Positions 35,544 to 44,700 of a stretch of 64,000 bases of DNA are shown one piece after another. The position numbers and the translations under genes were made by a program. A model generated the notes under the pieces. The model searched no databases. It was not told where the DNA came from and saw only the letters and a program-made list of their open reading frames with translations. The DNA comes from Zoogloeaceae bacterium (GTDB lineage: Bacteria > Pseudomonadota > Gammaproteobacteria > Burkholderiales > Rhodocyclaceae), in the NCBI GenBank assembly GCA_024235655.1, contig JACKLY010000001.1, forward strand, positions 62,001 through 126,000. The letters are read 5' to 3'. How positions within the stretch are numbered: the stretch's first letter is position 1; the number at the start of each line of letters is the position of its first letter.

Positions 35544-36101
35544 ATGAGGCGCCGCGTCGCACTGCTGCTGACATCGCTCGTGCTTGCCGGATGCGCTTCA
35601 GTGGAGACGCGGCCTCTGCAGGAAAACCTGCTGCAAATGCTGCCGGCGGGTTTCAAGATTGCCACCCAGAACCGGCAGGGGCTGATCCTGACGACCGAGA
35701 TGCTTCCGGAAACGGAAAACATCGAGGCATGGACAGAACTGGTCACGACGCAGATCTATGTCGGGCTGCAATCGGTCAGCCCGGCCGAGTTCCGGACGGA
35801 ATCACGCAAAAAATGGCTTGCGGCCTGCCCGGAGGGTGAATTTGCCGAGATTTTCAGCGGCGAGGAAGACGGTTATCCGCTGGCGGTCTGGATGCTCTCC
35901 TGCCCATATTCGAAGCTACCGGGGCGCCCGGAATACACCTGGTTCAAGGCCATGCGCGGCCAGCATAACTTTTATGTCGTACAAAAATCCTCGCGCTTCC
36001 GGCCATCCAGGGAGCAGCTGGCTGCATCGATGCAATACCTCAAGGAAGCGGATATCTGCGGCAGCCGTCACCCGGAACGTCCGTGCCCACCAGCCAACTG
36101 A
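35544..36101 (+). CDS. Hypothetical lipoprotein
   Basis: A 185-residue predicted lipoprotein with lipobox LVLAGC (Cys near residue 17). The mature part has no family I recognise; it contains four further cysteines (LAACPEGEF, LSCPYSK, DICGSRHPERPCPP) and a YTWFKAMRGQHNFYVVQKS segment. It begins two bases after the hydratase stop, so it is likely co-transcribed, and it is convergent with the RNase G gene. Confidence 0.7.
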   Translation: MRRRVALLLTSLVLAGCASVETRPLQENLLQMLPAGFKIATQNRQGLILTTEMLPETENIEAWTELVTTQIYVGLQSVSPAEFRTESRKKWLAACPEGEFAEIFSGEEDGYPLAVWMLSCPYSKLPGRPEYTWFKAMRGQHNFYVVQKSSRFRPSREQLAASMQYLKEADICGSRHPERPCPPAN

Positions 36102-36110
36102 ACCCCTGAA

Positions 36111-37574
36111 TTACATCAGCACAATGTCGTACTGCTCCTGCGAATAGCTGGGCTCGGCTTGCAGTGACACCGGCTTTTCGATGAAATCGGACAGCATGGC
36201 CAAGCCCTGCGACTCTTCATCGAGGAACAGATCGATCACATTTGGGGCGCCGATCACGCGATACTCGCGGGCATTGAACTGCCGGGCCTCGCGCAAGAGC
36301 TCGCGCAGGATTTCGTAGCAGACGGTACGCGCCGTTTTCACCTCGCCCCGCGCTGCACAGGTCGGACACGGTTCGCACAGCACGTGCGCCAGCGACTCGC
36401 GGGTGCGCTTGCGGGTCATTTCGACCAGACCCAATGCCGTAAAGCCATTTACCGTCAGCCGCGTGTGATCGCGTGCCAGTGCCTTGTTGAACTCGGCGAG
36501 GACGGCTTCGCGATGCTCGCTGCTGTCCATATCGATGAAGTCGATGATGATGATGCCGCCGAGGTTGCGCAAGCGCAGCTGGCGGGCAATGGTCTGGGTC
36601 GCTTCGAGGTTGGTCTTGAAAATGGTGTCGTCGAAATTGCGCACACCGACGAAACCGCCCGTATTGACGTCGATGGTGGTCATCGCCTCGGTCTGGTCGA
36701 TGATCAGGTAGCCGCCCGACTTGAGGTCGACGCGACGCGCCAGCGCCTTCTCGATTTCGTCCTCGACGCCAAAGAGGTCGAACAAGGGGCGCTCGCCGGT
36801 GTAATGCTCGAGCAGGCTACAGACAGCCGGCGTGAATACTTCGGCAAAGGCCTGCAGCTTCTGGAAATTTTCGCGCGAATCGATGGCAATGCGCACCGTT
36901 TCCGAATTGACGAAGTCACGTAATACACGCTGCCCCAGATTCAGCTCCTGATAGATCAGCGATGGCGCACTCGCCGTCTTCGCCTTGGCCCGCAGTTCCG
37001 TCCAGCTCTTGCGCAGATAGGCAACATCGTTGGCCAGATCTTCTTCCGACGCCCCTTCAGCCATGGTGCGCACGATGAAGCCACCGGTTTCATCTTCCGG
37101 CACCAGACGGTTCAGCTTCTCACGCAGGGACTCCCGCTCCGCCTCGGCTTCAATGCGCTGGGAAACGCCAATATGCTTTTCCTGCGGCAGATAGACCAGC
37201 ATGCGGCCGGCAATCGAAATCTGTGTGGACAGGCGGGCGCCCTTGGTGCCGATCGGGTCCTTGATCACCTGCACGAGCACGCTCTGCCCTTCCGAGAGCA
37301 TGCGCTCGATCGGTCGCGGCGGCTCGCCGTTATGCCCCCCCGGCCGCGCTTCGAGAATGTCGGCCACATGCAGGAAGGCCGTGCGCTCCAGCCCGACCTC
37401 GATGAAGGCGGATTGCATGCCGGGCAGGATGCGCACCACCTTGCCCATATAGACATTGCCGACCAGCCCGCGGGAACTGGTGCGCTCGATATGCAGCTCC
37501 TGCGTGACCCCCTGATACATGATGGCAACGCGGGTTTCCTGCGGCGTGAAATTGATCAGGATCTGTTCTGGCAT
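36111..37574 (-). CDS. rng: Ribonuclease G
   Basis: A 487-residue endoribonuclease that matures the 5' end of 16S rRNA and turns over some mRNAs. N-terminal S1 domain (GLVGNVYMGKVVRILPGMQSAF, ERTAFLHVADI), DNase I-like catalytic region with metal ligands in TTIDVNTGGFVG and IIIIDFIDMD, and the Zn-link in CEPCPTC. Length fits RNase G, and the long C-terminal scaffold of RNase E is absent. ATG 37574 is preferred over an in-frame TTG nine bases upstream. Divergent from trhP. Confidence 0.95.
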   Translation of the reverse strand: MPEQILINFTPQETRVAIMYQGVTQELHIERTSSRGLVGNVYMGKVVRILPGMQSAFIEVGLERTAFLHVADILEARPGGHNGEPPRPIERMLSEGQSVLVQVIKDPIGTKGARLSTQISIAGRMLVYLPQEKHIGVSQRIEAEAERESLREKLNRLVPEDETGGFIVRTMAEGASEEDLANDVAYLRKSWTELRAKAKTASAPSLIYQELNLGQRVLRDFVNSETVRIAIDSRENFQKLQAFAEVFTPAVCSLLEHYTGERPLFDLFGVEDEIEKALARRVDLKSGGYLIIDQTEAMTTIDVNTGGFVGVRNFDDTIFKTNLEATQTIARQLRLRNLGGIIIIDFIDMDSSEHREAVLAEFNKALARDHTRLTVNGFTALGLVEMTRKRTRESLAHVLCEPCPTCAARGEVKTARTVCYEILRELLREARQFNAREYRVIGAPNVIDLFLDEESQGLAMLSDFIEKPVSLQAEPSYSQEQYDIVLM

Positions 37575-37659
37575 GAGGCTCAAAGTGGCAAGGGTGCCAG
37601 CCCGGAAACTCCGGCACCGTATAATGGTCGAATTCCTCCGATTGTACCGTTTCTACCCC

Positions 37660-38913
37660 ATGAAAACCCCTGAGCTTCTTGCCCCTGCCGGTTCGCTGGC
37701 GATGATGCGTTCCGCCTTCGCTTTCGGTGCCGATGCCGTCTATGCCGGCCAGCCGCGCTACAGCCTGCGCGCGCGCAACAATGAATTCGGCGACATGGAG
37801 ACCTTTGCCGGCGCAGTGAAGGAAGCACATGCCGGCGGCAAGCAGTTCTTTGTCGTCAGCAATATCTTCCCGCACAACGCCAAGATAAAGACCTACCTCG
37901 ACGACATGGCACCGGTGGTCGACATGCAGCCAGACGCGCTGATCATGGCCGACCCCGGCCTGATCATGATGGTGCGCGAACGCTGGCCCGACATGCCGGT
38001 GCACCTCTCGGTGCAATCGAACACGGTAAACTGGGCGGCGGTGAAGTTCTGGCAGACGATGGGGTTGTCGCGCGTCATCCTCTCGCGCGAACTGTCGCTG
38101 GAAGAGGTCGAGGAAATCCGCCAGCAGTGCCCGGACATGGAGCTGGAAGTCTTCATCCACGGCGCGCTGTGCATCGCCTACTCCGGCCGCTGCCTGCTCT
38201 CCGGCTACTTCAACCACCGCGACCCGAACCAGGGCACCTGCACCAACAGCTGTCGCTGGGACTACAAGGTGCAGCCGGCAAAGGAGGATGCCGGCGGCGA
38301 CGTCTGGCTGATCGAGGAGAAAGAGCGGCCGGGCGAAATGATGCCGATCGAGGAAGACGAGCACGGCACCTACATCATGAACTCCAAGGACCTGCGCGCC
38401 ATCGAGCACGTGCATAAGCTGGTGGCGATGGGCATCGACTCCCTGAAGATCGAAGGCCGCACCAAGTCGCCCTACTATGCGGCGCGCACCTGCCAGGCCT
38501 ACCGGCAGGCAATCGACGATGCCGTCGCCGGCCGCGAACTCGACCCTGCCCTGCTGGCGCAACTCGACGGGCTGGCCAACCGCGGCTACACCGACGGTTT
38601 CTACCAGCGCCACCACGACGCCGACTACCAGAACTACCTGCGCGGCCATTCCGAATCCGGGCGCAGCCTCTACGTCGGCAACGTTGTCTCCTATGATGCT
38701 GCCCGCGGCCTGGCCGAGATCGAAGTCATGAACCGTTTCTCGGTTGGCGACCGGCTGGAGATCATCCACCCCGCCGGCAACAGCGAACTGGCGCTGGCGA
38801 ACATGGAAAACAGCGAAGGTGCCACGATCAGCGTGGCGCCAGGCAACGGCCATCGTGTCTGGGTACCATTGCCTGCAACCAGTGTGGGAGCCTACGTCGC
38901 CCGTTTCGTCTGA
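37660..38913 (+). CDS. trhP: U32 peptidase-family tRNA hydroxylation protein TrhP/YegQ
   Basis: A 417-residue U32-family protein. Signatures: KTPELLAPAGSLAMMRSAF, FGADAVYAGQPRYSLRARNNEF, EVFIHGALCIAYSGRC and the cysteine cluster LLSGYFNHRDPNQGTCTNSC, which fits an Fe-S centre. The E. coli homologue YegQ (TrhP) is needed for prephenate-dependent 5-hydroxyuridine at tRNA position 34. Protease activity is unlikely. ATG 37660 marks the family-typical N-terminus. Its stop overlaps the next start by one base (TGATG). Confidence 0.9.
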   Translation: MKTPELLAPAGSLAMMRSAFAFGADAVYAGQPRYSLRARNNEFGDMETFAGAVKEAHAGGKQFFVVSNIFPHNAKIKTYLDDMAPVVDMQPDALIMADPGLIMMVRERWPDMPVHLSVQSNTVNWAAVKFWQTMGLSRVILSRELSLEEVEEIRQQCPDMELEVFIHGALCIAYSGRCLLSGYFNHRDPNQGTCTNSCRWDYKVQPAKEDAGGDVWLIEEKERPGEMMPIEEDEHGTYIMNSKDLRAIEHVHKLVAMGIDSLKIEGRTKSPYYAARTCQAYRQAIDDAVAGRELDPALLAQLDGLANRGYTDGFYQRHHDADYQNYLRGHSESGRSLYVGNVVSYDAARGLAEIEVMNRFSVGDRLEIIHPAGNSELALANMENSEGATISVAPGNGHRVWVPLPATSVGAYVARFV

Positions 38914-40007
38914 TGCCGCACCTCTTCGTCGACATTTCTTCACATGGGTTCGGCCATCTGGCACAGACCGGGCCGGTGCTGAATGCGTTGGCAGCAATTG
39001 TTCCCGACCTGCGACTGACGATACGCAGCGGCCTCGCCACGAAACAGCTCCAATTGCGCATTGAGCCTGCGTTTGCGCACCTGCCCGGCGCCAGCGATGT
39101 GGCCTTTCTGATGCACGACGCCGTACGCCTTGACCGCGAAGCCACGGCTGCCGCCTACCGTTCCGTACACGCCGACTGGGCCGCAAGGGTGGCAGATGAA
39201 GCCGGCTTTCTCTCCGCACTGGCGCCGGATCTGGTGCTGTCCAACATCTCCGCCTTGCCGCTCGCCGGTGCAAGACAGGCGGGAATTCCGGCACTTGCCC
39301 TGTGTTCTCTCAATTGGGCCGACCAGTTCCGCTACCTTTACACGGGTGAGGCATGGGCAGAGGACATCGCTGAGCAACTGATGGCCGCTTATGCCGGCGC
39401 CGATGCCTTTCTGCGTTGCCTGCCGGCCTTGCCGATGCCCGGTTTGAAAAACACGGTCGATATTCCGCCGCTGGCATGCATCGGAGAAGACCGCCGCGCA
39501 CAGCTTGAGCATTTGCTTGGCCGACAGGGAGAACGACTGGTGCTGGTCGCCATGGGCGGGATCGGTTTCCAGCTTCCGCTGGCGCAGTGGCCGCAGGTGC
39601 CGGGAATACGCTGGCTGATCGCCGAGCCGCTACCCGTCGCGCGGCCAGATGTCAGCGCTTATGCGCCCTTGGGTGAACAGGGCATGCCCTTCACAGATCT
39701 GCTTGCCAGCGTCGATGCCATTGTCACCAAACCGGGCTACGGTACGTTCGTCGAGGCGGCTACCGCCGGCACCCCGGTACTCTATCTGCAGCGTGATCTG
39801 TGGCCGGAGCAGGACGTACTGATCGAATGGCTGCAGCAGGAAGTTCGATGCGAGGAAATCTCCGCAGAAGAATTTTCGTCAGGACAGCTGGCGGGGAAAC
39901 TGGACAGGCTTTGGTCACTCCCGGGCAAACAGGTGAGCGCAAACGGCGCCGGCATTGCTGCCGAAGCCATCGCGGCTCAACTCAAACGGAATAGCCGAAA
40001 CGCCTGA
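38913..40007 (+). CDS. Glycosyltransferase-like (GT-B) protein
   Basis: A 364-residue cytosolic protein with a GT-B glycosyltransferase look. The N-terminal Gly/His-rich loop DISSHGFGHLAQTGPVLNAL resembles UDP-GlcNAc/MurG-like and MGT enzymes. The C-terminal half has LVLVAMGGIGFQLPL and the donor-site region DAIVTKPGYGTFVEAATAGTPVLYL. No acceptor can be named. It is coupled to trhP by TGATG. Its 3' end overlaps the maf 3' end by 26 bases, convergent. Confidence 0.75.
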   Translation: MPHLFVDISSHGFGHLAQTGPVLNALAAIVPDLRLTIRSGLATKQLQLRIEPAFAHLPGASDVAFLMHDAVRLDREATAAAYRSVHADWAARVADEAGFLSALAPDLVLSNISALPLAGARQAGIPALALCSLNWADQFRYLYTGEAWAEDIAEQLMAAYAGADAFLRCLPALPMPGLKNTVDIPPLACIGEDRRAQLEHLLGRQGERLVLVAMGGIGFQLPLAQWPQVPGIRWLIAEPLPVARPDVSAYAPLGEQGMPFTDLLASVDAIVTKPGYGTFVEAATAGTPVLYLQRDLWPEQDVLIEWLQQEVRCEEISAEEFSSGQLAGKLDRLWSLPGKQVSANGAGIAAEAIAAQLKRNSRNA

Positions 40008-40626
40008 GCAACAGGGCGGTTTCGTGCAGCGGCAAGCCCATGATGCCAGTGTAGCTGCCGACGATATGCTCGACGAACACGCCGGCCTTGCCCTGAATGC
40101 CATAAGCCCCGGCCTTGTCCATCGGCTCGCCGCTCGCAACATAGCGGCGGATGCTGGCCGCATCCAGGGTACTGAAGCGGACCTCGCTGACCGAAAGTGC
40201 AGTTTCGATGCGCTGATCCTGATACACGGCCACCGCCGTCAGCACGCGGTGGGTTTTCCCGGAAAGTGCACCGAGGATATTGGCGGCATCCTGTGCATCG
40301 ACCGGCTTGCCGATGATGCGCCCTTCGAATTCGAGCGTGGTATCGGCCGACAGCACCGGCTGTGGCAACAACTTGCGCCAGCCAACGCAACGCCAGCCAT
40401 GCTCGGCCTTGGCACGGGCCACCCGTTGCACATAATCCAGCGGATCTTCTCCCGCCAGTGGCGTTTCGTCGGTTTCCCGGTCGGCGCGCGTGCCGTCACG
40501 GAAAATCAGCGTATCGAATGCCACCCCGATCTGCGTCAGCAATTCACGCCGGCGCGGGCTACGAGAGGCCAGGTGGATACGCTGGTGCTGTGGATGACTT
40601 GGATTATGCAGATTCACAGACTTCAT
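39982..40626 (-). CDS. maf: Maf nucleoside-triphosphate pyrophosphatase (YhdE-like)
   Basis: A 214-residue house-cleaning pyrophosphatase that hydrolyses dTTP/UTP or modified nucleotides. Motifs: IHLASRSPRRRELLTQIG, ARAKAEHGW, VLSADTTLEFEGRIIGKP and IRRYVASGEPMDKAGAYGIQG. The start at 40626 overlaps the rlmH stop as ATGA, which I take as decisive; a GTG nine bases inside is better spaced from GGAAGG and is the alternative. Last gene of the nadD-rsfS-rlmH-maf series. Confidence 0.92.
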   Translation of the reverse strand: MKSVNLHNPSHPQHQRIHLASRSPRRRELLTQIGVAFDTLIFRDGTRADRETDETPLAGEDPLDYVQRVARAKAEHGWRCVGWRKLLPQPVLSADTTLEFEGRIIGKPVDAQDAANILGALSGKTHRVLTAVAVYQDQRIETALSVSEVRFSTLDAASIRRYVASGEPMDKAGAYGIQGKAGVFVEHIVGSYTGIMGLPLHETALLLRRFGYSV

Positions 40627-41093
40627 CCTTCCCGGTGATAGGGATGGTTCCTGATGACACTGATCGCCCGGTAGAGTTGCTCGCACAACACCAGCCGCGC
40701 CATCGCATGGGGCAGGGTCAGGCTGGAAAGGCGGATCATTTCGTGGGCCGCATCCTTCAGCTCCGGATCGAGGCCGTCCGCCCCGCCGATGAGGAAAGCG
40801 GTATCGCCACCCTCCTGCATCCAGTGTTCAAGACGTTGCGCCAATTGCTGCGTACTCAGGTCCTTGCCGCGCTCGTCTAGCGCCACGATCCGGCTGCAGC
40901 CGGCAATCACCGGCTGGATGCGACTTTTCTCGGCACCGGTCAGCTGCTCGCGGGTCTTGCTGCCACGCGGCTCCGGCTTGATCTCCTGCACCGACAGGGG
41001 CAGTTCGCGCGGCATGCGCTTGATGTATTCGGCACATCCTTTCGCCACCCAGTCCGGCATCTTGTGGCCGACGGCAGCGATCAGCAGCCTCAT
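40623..41093 (-). CDS. rlmH: 23S rRNA pseudouridine-1915 N3-methyltransferase RlmH
   Basis: A 156-residue SPOUT methyltransferase that methylates pseudouridine 1915 in helix 69 of 23S rRNA. Family marks: LLIAAVGHKMPDWVAKGCAEY, FLIGGADGLDPEL (SAM-binding knot), LTLPHAMARLVLCEQLYRA and the C-terminal NHPYHREG. Length matches E. coli (155). Overlaps rsfS and maf by four bases each. Confidence 0.97.
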   Translation of the reverse strand: MRLLIAAVGHKMPDWVAKGCAEYIKRMPRELPLSVQEIKPEPRGSKTREQLTGAEKSRIQPVIAGCSRIVALDERGKDLSTQQLAQRLEHWMQEGGDTAFLIGGADGLDPELKDAAHEMIRLSSLTLPHAMARLVLCEQLYRAISVIRNHPYHREG

Positions 41094-41464
41094 GCAGCGG
41101 CGCCGCTATCCTCGTCGGCGGCCTTGCGCGCGCGTGCCGTCGGGCGTGCCGACCACAGCTCTTCAAGGTTGTAGTGCGCACGTACGGCGGGTTGCATGAC
41201 ATGGACAACGATATCGCCCAGATCGACCAGCACCCATTCGCCATTGTCTTCACCTTCGGAAGACAAGACCTCGGCGCCGGCTTCCAGCACTTTTTCCTGC
41301 ACATTGCGGGCAAGTGCCTTGACCTGGCGGTTGGAGTCGCCACTGGCAATGATCACACGGTCGAACAGGGAGGTGAGCTTGGTGGTGTTGAGCACTTCGA
41401 TATCGCGCCCCTTGATGTCTTCAAGGGCAGCAACGACAAGTTTTTCCAGCTTTTTAAGATCCAT
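41090..41464 (-). CDS. rsfS: Ribosome silencing factor RsfS
   Basis: A 124-residue protein that binds uL14 and blocks subunit joining when nutrients are scarce. Core: LVVAALEDIKGRDIEVLNTT, FDRVIIASGDSNRQVKALAR, EWVLVDLGDIVVHVM and YNLEELW. A short charged tail (RARKAADEDSGAAA) follows. The start at 41464 matches the family N-terminus (MDLKKLEKLV) and lies 11 bases inside the nadD 3' end. Confidence 0.95.
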   Translation of the reverse strand: MDLKKLEKLVVAALEDIKGRDIEVLNTTKLTSLFDRVIIASGDSNRQVKALARNVQEKVLEAGAEVLSSEGEDNGEWVLVDLGDIVVHVMQPAVRAHYNLEELWSARPTARARKAADEDSGAAA

Positions 41465-42122
41465 TGGGATTTCTGTAGAGGTTGTGAAGTTCAATATAGT
41501 CGATAACCGGCTGGGGCAGCAAATAACGGGGGCTGCGGCCAGCGGCGAGCAGTTGCCGAAGCTGGGTTGCCGAAATGGCCAGCGGCGTCATGGCAAATGT
41601 AAAAATCTTGCCGGCCGGCAATCCTTTCAGGGACTCCTCAGCTTCCCCTGCCCGTTGCCGGTGTTCAGCAACCAGCGCTGGCGGCAACGCATCCGGCTCG
41701 ACCGGGTAGCCCGGTCGGTGTGCAATCGCCACATGCGCCAGGGAAAAGATCTCCTGCCAGCGATGCCAGGTCGGCAAACCGGCATACGCATCGGCGCCGA
41801 GCAACAACACCAATGGCGCACGCAGCCCGCGCTCGCTGCGCACACGCTCCAGTGTCGGCACGGTATAGCTGGCTTCACCACTGTCCACTTCGCTCGCATC
41901 CACGCTGAAACGTGGGTTGCCAACCAGCGCCAGTTGCACCATGCGCAGGCGGTGAATGGCCGCTTCCTGCGGTGCCTTCCGGTGCCTTGGCTGGCCAGCC
42001 GGAATCCAGCGCACATTCGGCAAGCCCAGCAACTCCGCTGCTTCCTCAGCCAGACGCAAGTGGCCGAGGTGCACCGGATCGAAGGTACCGCCAAAAATGC
42101 CCAGGGGCTTGGTATCAGGCAT
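41454..42122 (-). CDS. nadD: Nicotinate-nucleotide adenylyltransferase NadD
   Basis: A 222-residue enzyme that makes deamido-NAD from NaMN and ATP in NAD synthesis. Adenylyltransferase motif GIFGGTFDPVHLGHLRLAEE, substrate loop LLGADAYAGLPTWHRW, and ISATQLRQLLAAGRSPRYLLP near the end (the ISxTxxR signature, here ISATQLR). ATG 42122 places the family motif eight residues in. It overlaps the preceding membrane-protein gene by eight bases. Confidence 0.96.
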   Translation of the reverse strand: MPDTKPLGIFGGTFDPVHLGHLRLAEEAAELLGLPNVRWIPAGQPRHRKAPQEAAIHRLRMVQLALVGNPRFSVDASEVDSGEASYTVPTLERVRSERGLRAPLVLLLGADAYAGLPTWHRWQEIFSLAHVAIAHRPGYPVEPDALPPALVAEHRQRAGEAEESLKGLPAGKIFTFAMTPLAISATQLRQLLAAGRSPRYLLPQPVIDYIELHNLYRNPNGS

Positions 42123-42909
42123 CGAGCGGCCGGGTTTCTTCATCATCGGCGAGGGAAAATACCTCGCGATAACTGACATAGAAACTGGCGATCAGCGTCG
42201 GGGCCAGCACGAAGACCAGCGGCAAGGTGAACAGGGTCGTCGCCACGCTGGCGGCTTCCGGAATGGCCGATACCAGCAGGCCGAGCACCAGCCCCGGCAG
42301 CAGGCCGCCAAAGGTCATGATGCAGATGCCGTAGGCAAGGAACGGCTTCCAGTTGCGCAGGCAGGCCATCAGGCTGAAGAACAGCGCCTTGCCGGCACTG
42401 AATCCATGCCAGGCAACCAGTACCGGCGCATACCACCAGGCCATGATCACCGGCGCCATCAGGATCAGGGCGATCTGTGCTGCCAGCAGCATGCTGCCCT
42501 CGGCCAATTCCTCGGGCGACGGTCGATAGCCACCAATCATCATCTGCAGGAACATGCCGCCATCGGCAATGGCCGATGCACCAAGTGCCAGCAGTGAAGT
42601 CACCAAGTAGAGTCCACCGAGCATGATCAGCGTCTTCAACTGGCTGCGGAAGCCGGAAAACAGGATCTGGATATCCAGCGTACGGCCGCTATCGAGGTTG
42701 CGCGCTGCATTCATCAAGCTGACGGAAAAAGCCGGGATGCTCATGGTCACAATGACCGGGCCAAGCAACGGCACTGCATTGACGACAGCGATGATCAGCC
42801 AGTAGCCGAGGATCGTCAGCGTCAGCATCGGCGGATTCTTGAGGAAAATGGCAAGGCCGGCAGCCAGCCAGCCCCAGCCCTGTCTTGCGGTTAGTTTGCG
42901 AGCCTGCAT
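42115..42909 (-). CDS. BPSS1780-family membrane protein
   Basis: A 264-residue polytopic inner-membrane protein of the BPSS1780 family, with about six helices: MLTLTILGYWLIIAVVNAVP, LIMLGGLYLVTSLLALGASA, MLLAAQIALILMAPVIMAWW, LLPGLVLGLLVSAIP. The WYAPVLVAWHGFSAGKALFF segment is the conserved family core. Function unknown. The paralogue lies three bases upstream. Confidence 0.85.
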   Translation of the reverse strand: MQARKLTARQGWGWLAAGLAIFLKNPPMLTLTILGYWLIIAVVNAVPLLGPVIVTMSIPAFSVSLMNAARNLDSGRTLDIQILFSGFRSQLKTLIMLGGLYLVTSLLALGASAIADGGMFLQMMIGGYRPSPEELAEGSMLLAAQIALILMAPVIMAWWYAPVLVAWHGFSAGKALFFSLMACLRNWKPFLAYGICIMTFGGLLPGLVLGLLVSAIPEAASVATTLFTLPLVFVLAPTLIASFYVSYREVFSLADDEETRPLDA

Positions 42910-42912
42910 TGC

Positions 42913-43659
42913 TTAAGCGAGAAAAATGTCCTTGTAGGAGGCGTACAACGCGCCGTAAAGCACCGGCAGCAACACCAGAAAGCCAAGCCCCATGGGCAGG
43001 GCCGCGAAGAAACACAACACGAGCAGGATCAGCCCGAAGATCAGCATTACCAGCCAGTTTTTCAGGCTGGCTGACATGCTCGCCTGCATCGCGGCAAGCG
43101 GCGCCATGCCATTGAAGAAGACCAGTGCCGGCGCGAACCAGATGGCCATCAGCAAGGGGGCACCAAGCAGCAAAGTCAGCAGGCTGGCGAGAAAGATACC
43201 ACCCAGGCTCACACCAGCGCCCATGGCGGGCTGTCCGGACGCGCCGAACATCATGCCGCCGGCCATGCTGCCACCGACCAACACCATCACGATCAGGGCG
43301 ATGATCAGCCAGCCCAGCATGTAGAAAACCCCGAGCATGATCAGCGGGGCGGTATTCTGCCTGAATCCGGCAAACAGGTCGCCGATTTCGAAAACACCCT
43401 CGTTGCCCAGGCGTTGCACGGCGAAAAGCATGCCGGCCGTCAGTACCGGCATCAGCAGATTGGCGGCGAGCGTGCCGATCATCGGAACGATCTGCAGACC
43501 AAAGAATATGACCAGCAATACCACCGCCATCGCCAGCCAGAGCCCGGGGTTGGCTGTAAACACCGCCCAGCCATGGCGCAGCCATTGGAAAGCTGCATCC
43601 GGCGGAGCCGTGCGTGGTTCACCGGAAAAGGCGGTCGGGGACAAAGGGAACGGTTCCAT
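42913..43659 (-). CDS. BPSS1780-family membrane protein, paralogue
   Basis: A 248-residue inner-membrane protein. The core IWFAPALVFFNGMAPLAAMQ matches the second copy's WYAPVLVAWHGFSAGKAL, and both have a Gly-rich loop before the fourth helix, so the two are a tandem paralogous pair. The N-terminus FQWLRHGWAVFTANPGLWLAM resembles GWGWLAAGLAIFLKNPPML of the neighbour. AAGGAG five bases before ATG. Function unknown. Confidence 0.85.
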   Translation of the reverse strand: MEPFPLSPTAFSGEPRTAPPDAAFQWLRHGWAVFTANPGLWLAMAVVLLVIFFGLQIVPMIGTLAANLLMPVLTAGMLFAVQRLGNEGVFEIGDLFAGFRQNTAPLIMLGVFYMLGWLIIALIVMVLVGGSMAGGMMFGASGQPAMGAGVSLGGIFLASLLTLLLGAPLLMAIWFAPALVFFNGMAPLAAMQASMSASLKNWLVMLIFGLILLVLCFFAALPMGLGFLVLLPVLYGALYASYKDIFLA

Positions 43660-43704
43660 GGCAACTCCTTCAAGCGTGCGGGAATGCTAGCCCGGCTGGC
43701 TGGC

Positions 43705-44655
43705 TCAGGCAAGCCGCAGCAATGGCATGGCAGATTCAGCCAGTGCAATACGGTTACGCAGGATACGGCCAAAGGCCTGCGGGTTGCGCACGGTAACGTG
43801 CTCGCCCGGCAGCGGGCAGTGGAAATCCTCAAGCCGCGACAACCAGAAACGCAGCGCCGCAGCTCGCAGCTGCCGTGGCCAGGCGGCCTGTTCCACAGCA
43901 GTAATAGGGCGCTTCTCATGGTAGGCGGCGAGCAATGCCTGAAGCCGCGGCGCATCCAGCTCACCCGACGCTGCGGCACACCAATCATTGGCCACAATCG
44001 CCAGATCGAAGAGAAATTCACCACGACCGGCAAAATAGAAATCTAGCAGGCCACCGATCTTTTCATCGATGAAAAGCACGTTATCGCGGAAAAGATCGGC
44101 ATGGATCACGCCCTCCGGCAGGGCTGCACAGGCTTGACGCTGATACGCCAATTCTTCGCTCAGCAAGCTGGCATCGTCAGATGGCAGCAAGGGCAGCAGG
44201 CGGGCGGCAGTGGCCTCGACCCACTCCCTTCCGCGCGGATGCGGCGGCGCCGGGAAATCGGCGGCAGCCAGGTGCAGTTCAGCCAGTGCCGCGCCAACCG
44301 CCGCGCAGTGCGCCAGTGCGGGATCGATGACCGATTTTCCATGCAGACGTGAAAACAGTGCGGCAGGGCGGCCGTTGAGGTGACCCAGCAGCTTGCCACC
44401 CACAGCAGGATACGGCGCCGGGCAAGGGATGCCATGCGTTGCCAGATGCGCCATCAGATCCAGGTAGAAAGGCAGCAGTTCAGGCTCCACCTGTTCAAAC
44501 AGGGTGAGGACATAGCGGCCGCGCTCGGTATCGACAAAGAAATTCGAGTTCTGGACGCCTTCGGCAATGCCTTGCAGCGATTGCAGCGCACCCAGATCGA
44601 ATGGCTTCAGCCAGAGAGTGAGTTGTTCGGCAGTAACCGGGGTAAAGACAGACAC
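43705..44655 (-). CDS. thrB: Homoserine kinase, APH type
   Basis: A 316-residue kinase of the aminoglycoside-phosphotransferase fold that phosphorylates homoserine in threonine synthesis; this replaces the GHMP-type ThrB in many proteobacteria. Motifs: GIAEGVQNSNFFVDTERGRYVLTLF, the catalytic GVIHADLFRDNVLF and the metal-binding GLLDFYFAGRGEFLFDLAI. thrC and hom are not in the window. The neighbour order thrB-DUF2782-LOG-polA is common in betaproteobacteria. Confidence 0.94.
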   Translation of the reverse strand: MSVFTPVTAEQLTLWLKPFDLGALQSLQGIAEGVQNSNFFVDTERGRYVLTLFEQVEPELLPFYLDLMAHLATHGIPCPAPYPAVGGKLLGHLNGRPAALFSRLHGKSVIDPALAHCAAVGAALAELHLAAADFPAPPHPRGREWVEATAARLLPLLPSDDASLLSEELAYQRQACAALPEGVIHADLFRDNVLFIDEKIGGLLDFYFAGRGEFLFDLAIVANDWCAAASGELDAPRLQALLAAYHEKRPITAVEQAAWPRQLRAAALRFWLSRLEDFHCPLPGEHVTVRNPQAFGRILRNRIALAESAMPLLRLA

Positions 44656-44700
44656 GTCAGGAGAGGAGGCTGGTCATGCCCGGGCTGACCAGCGCGAGGC

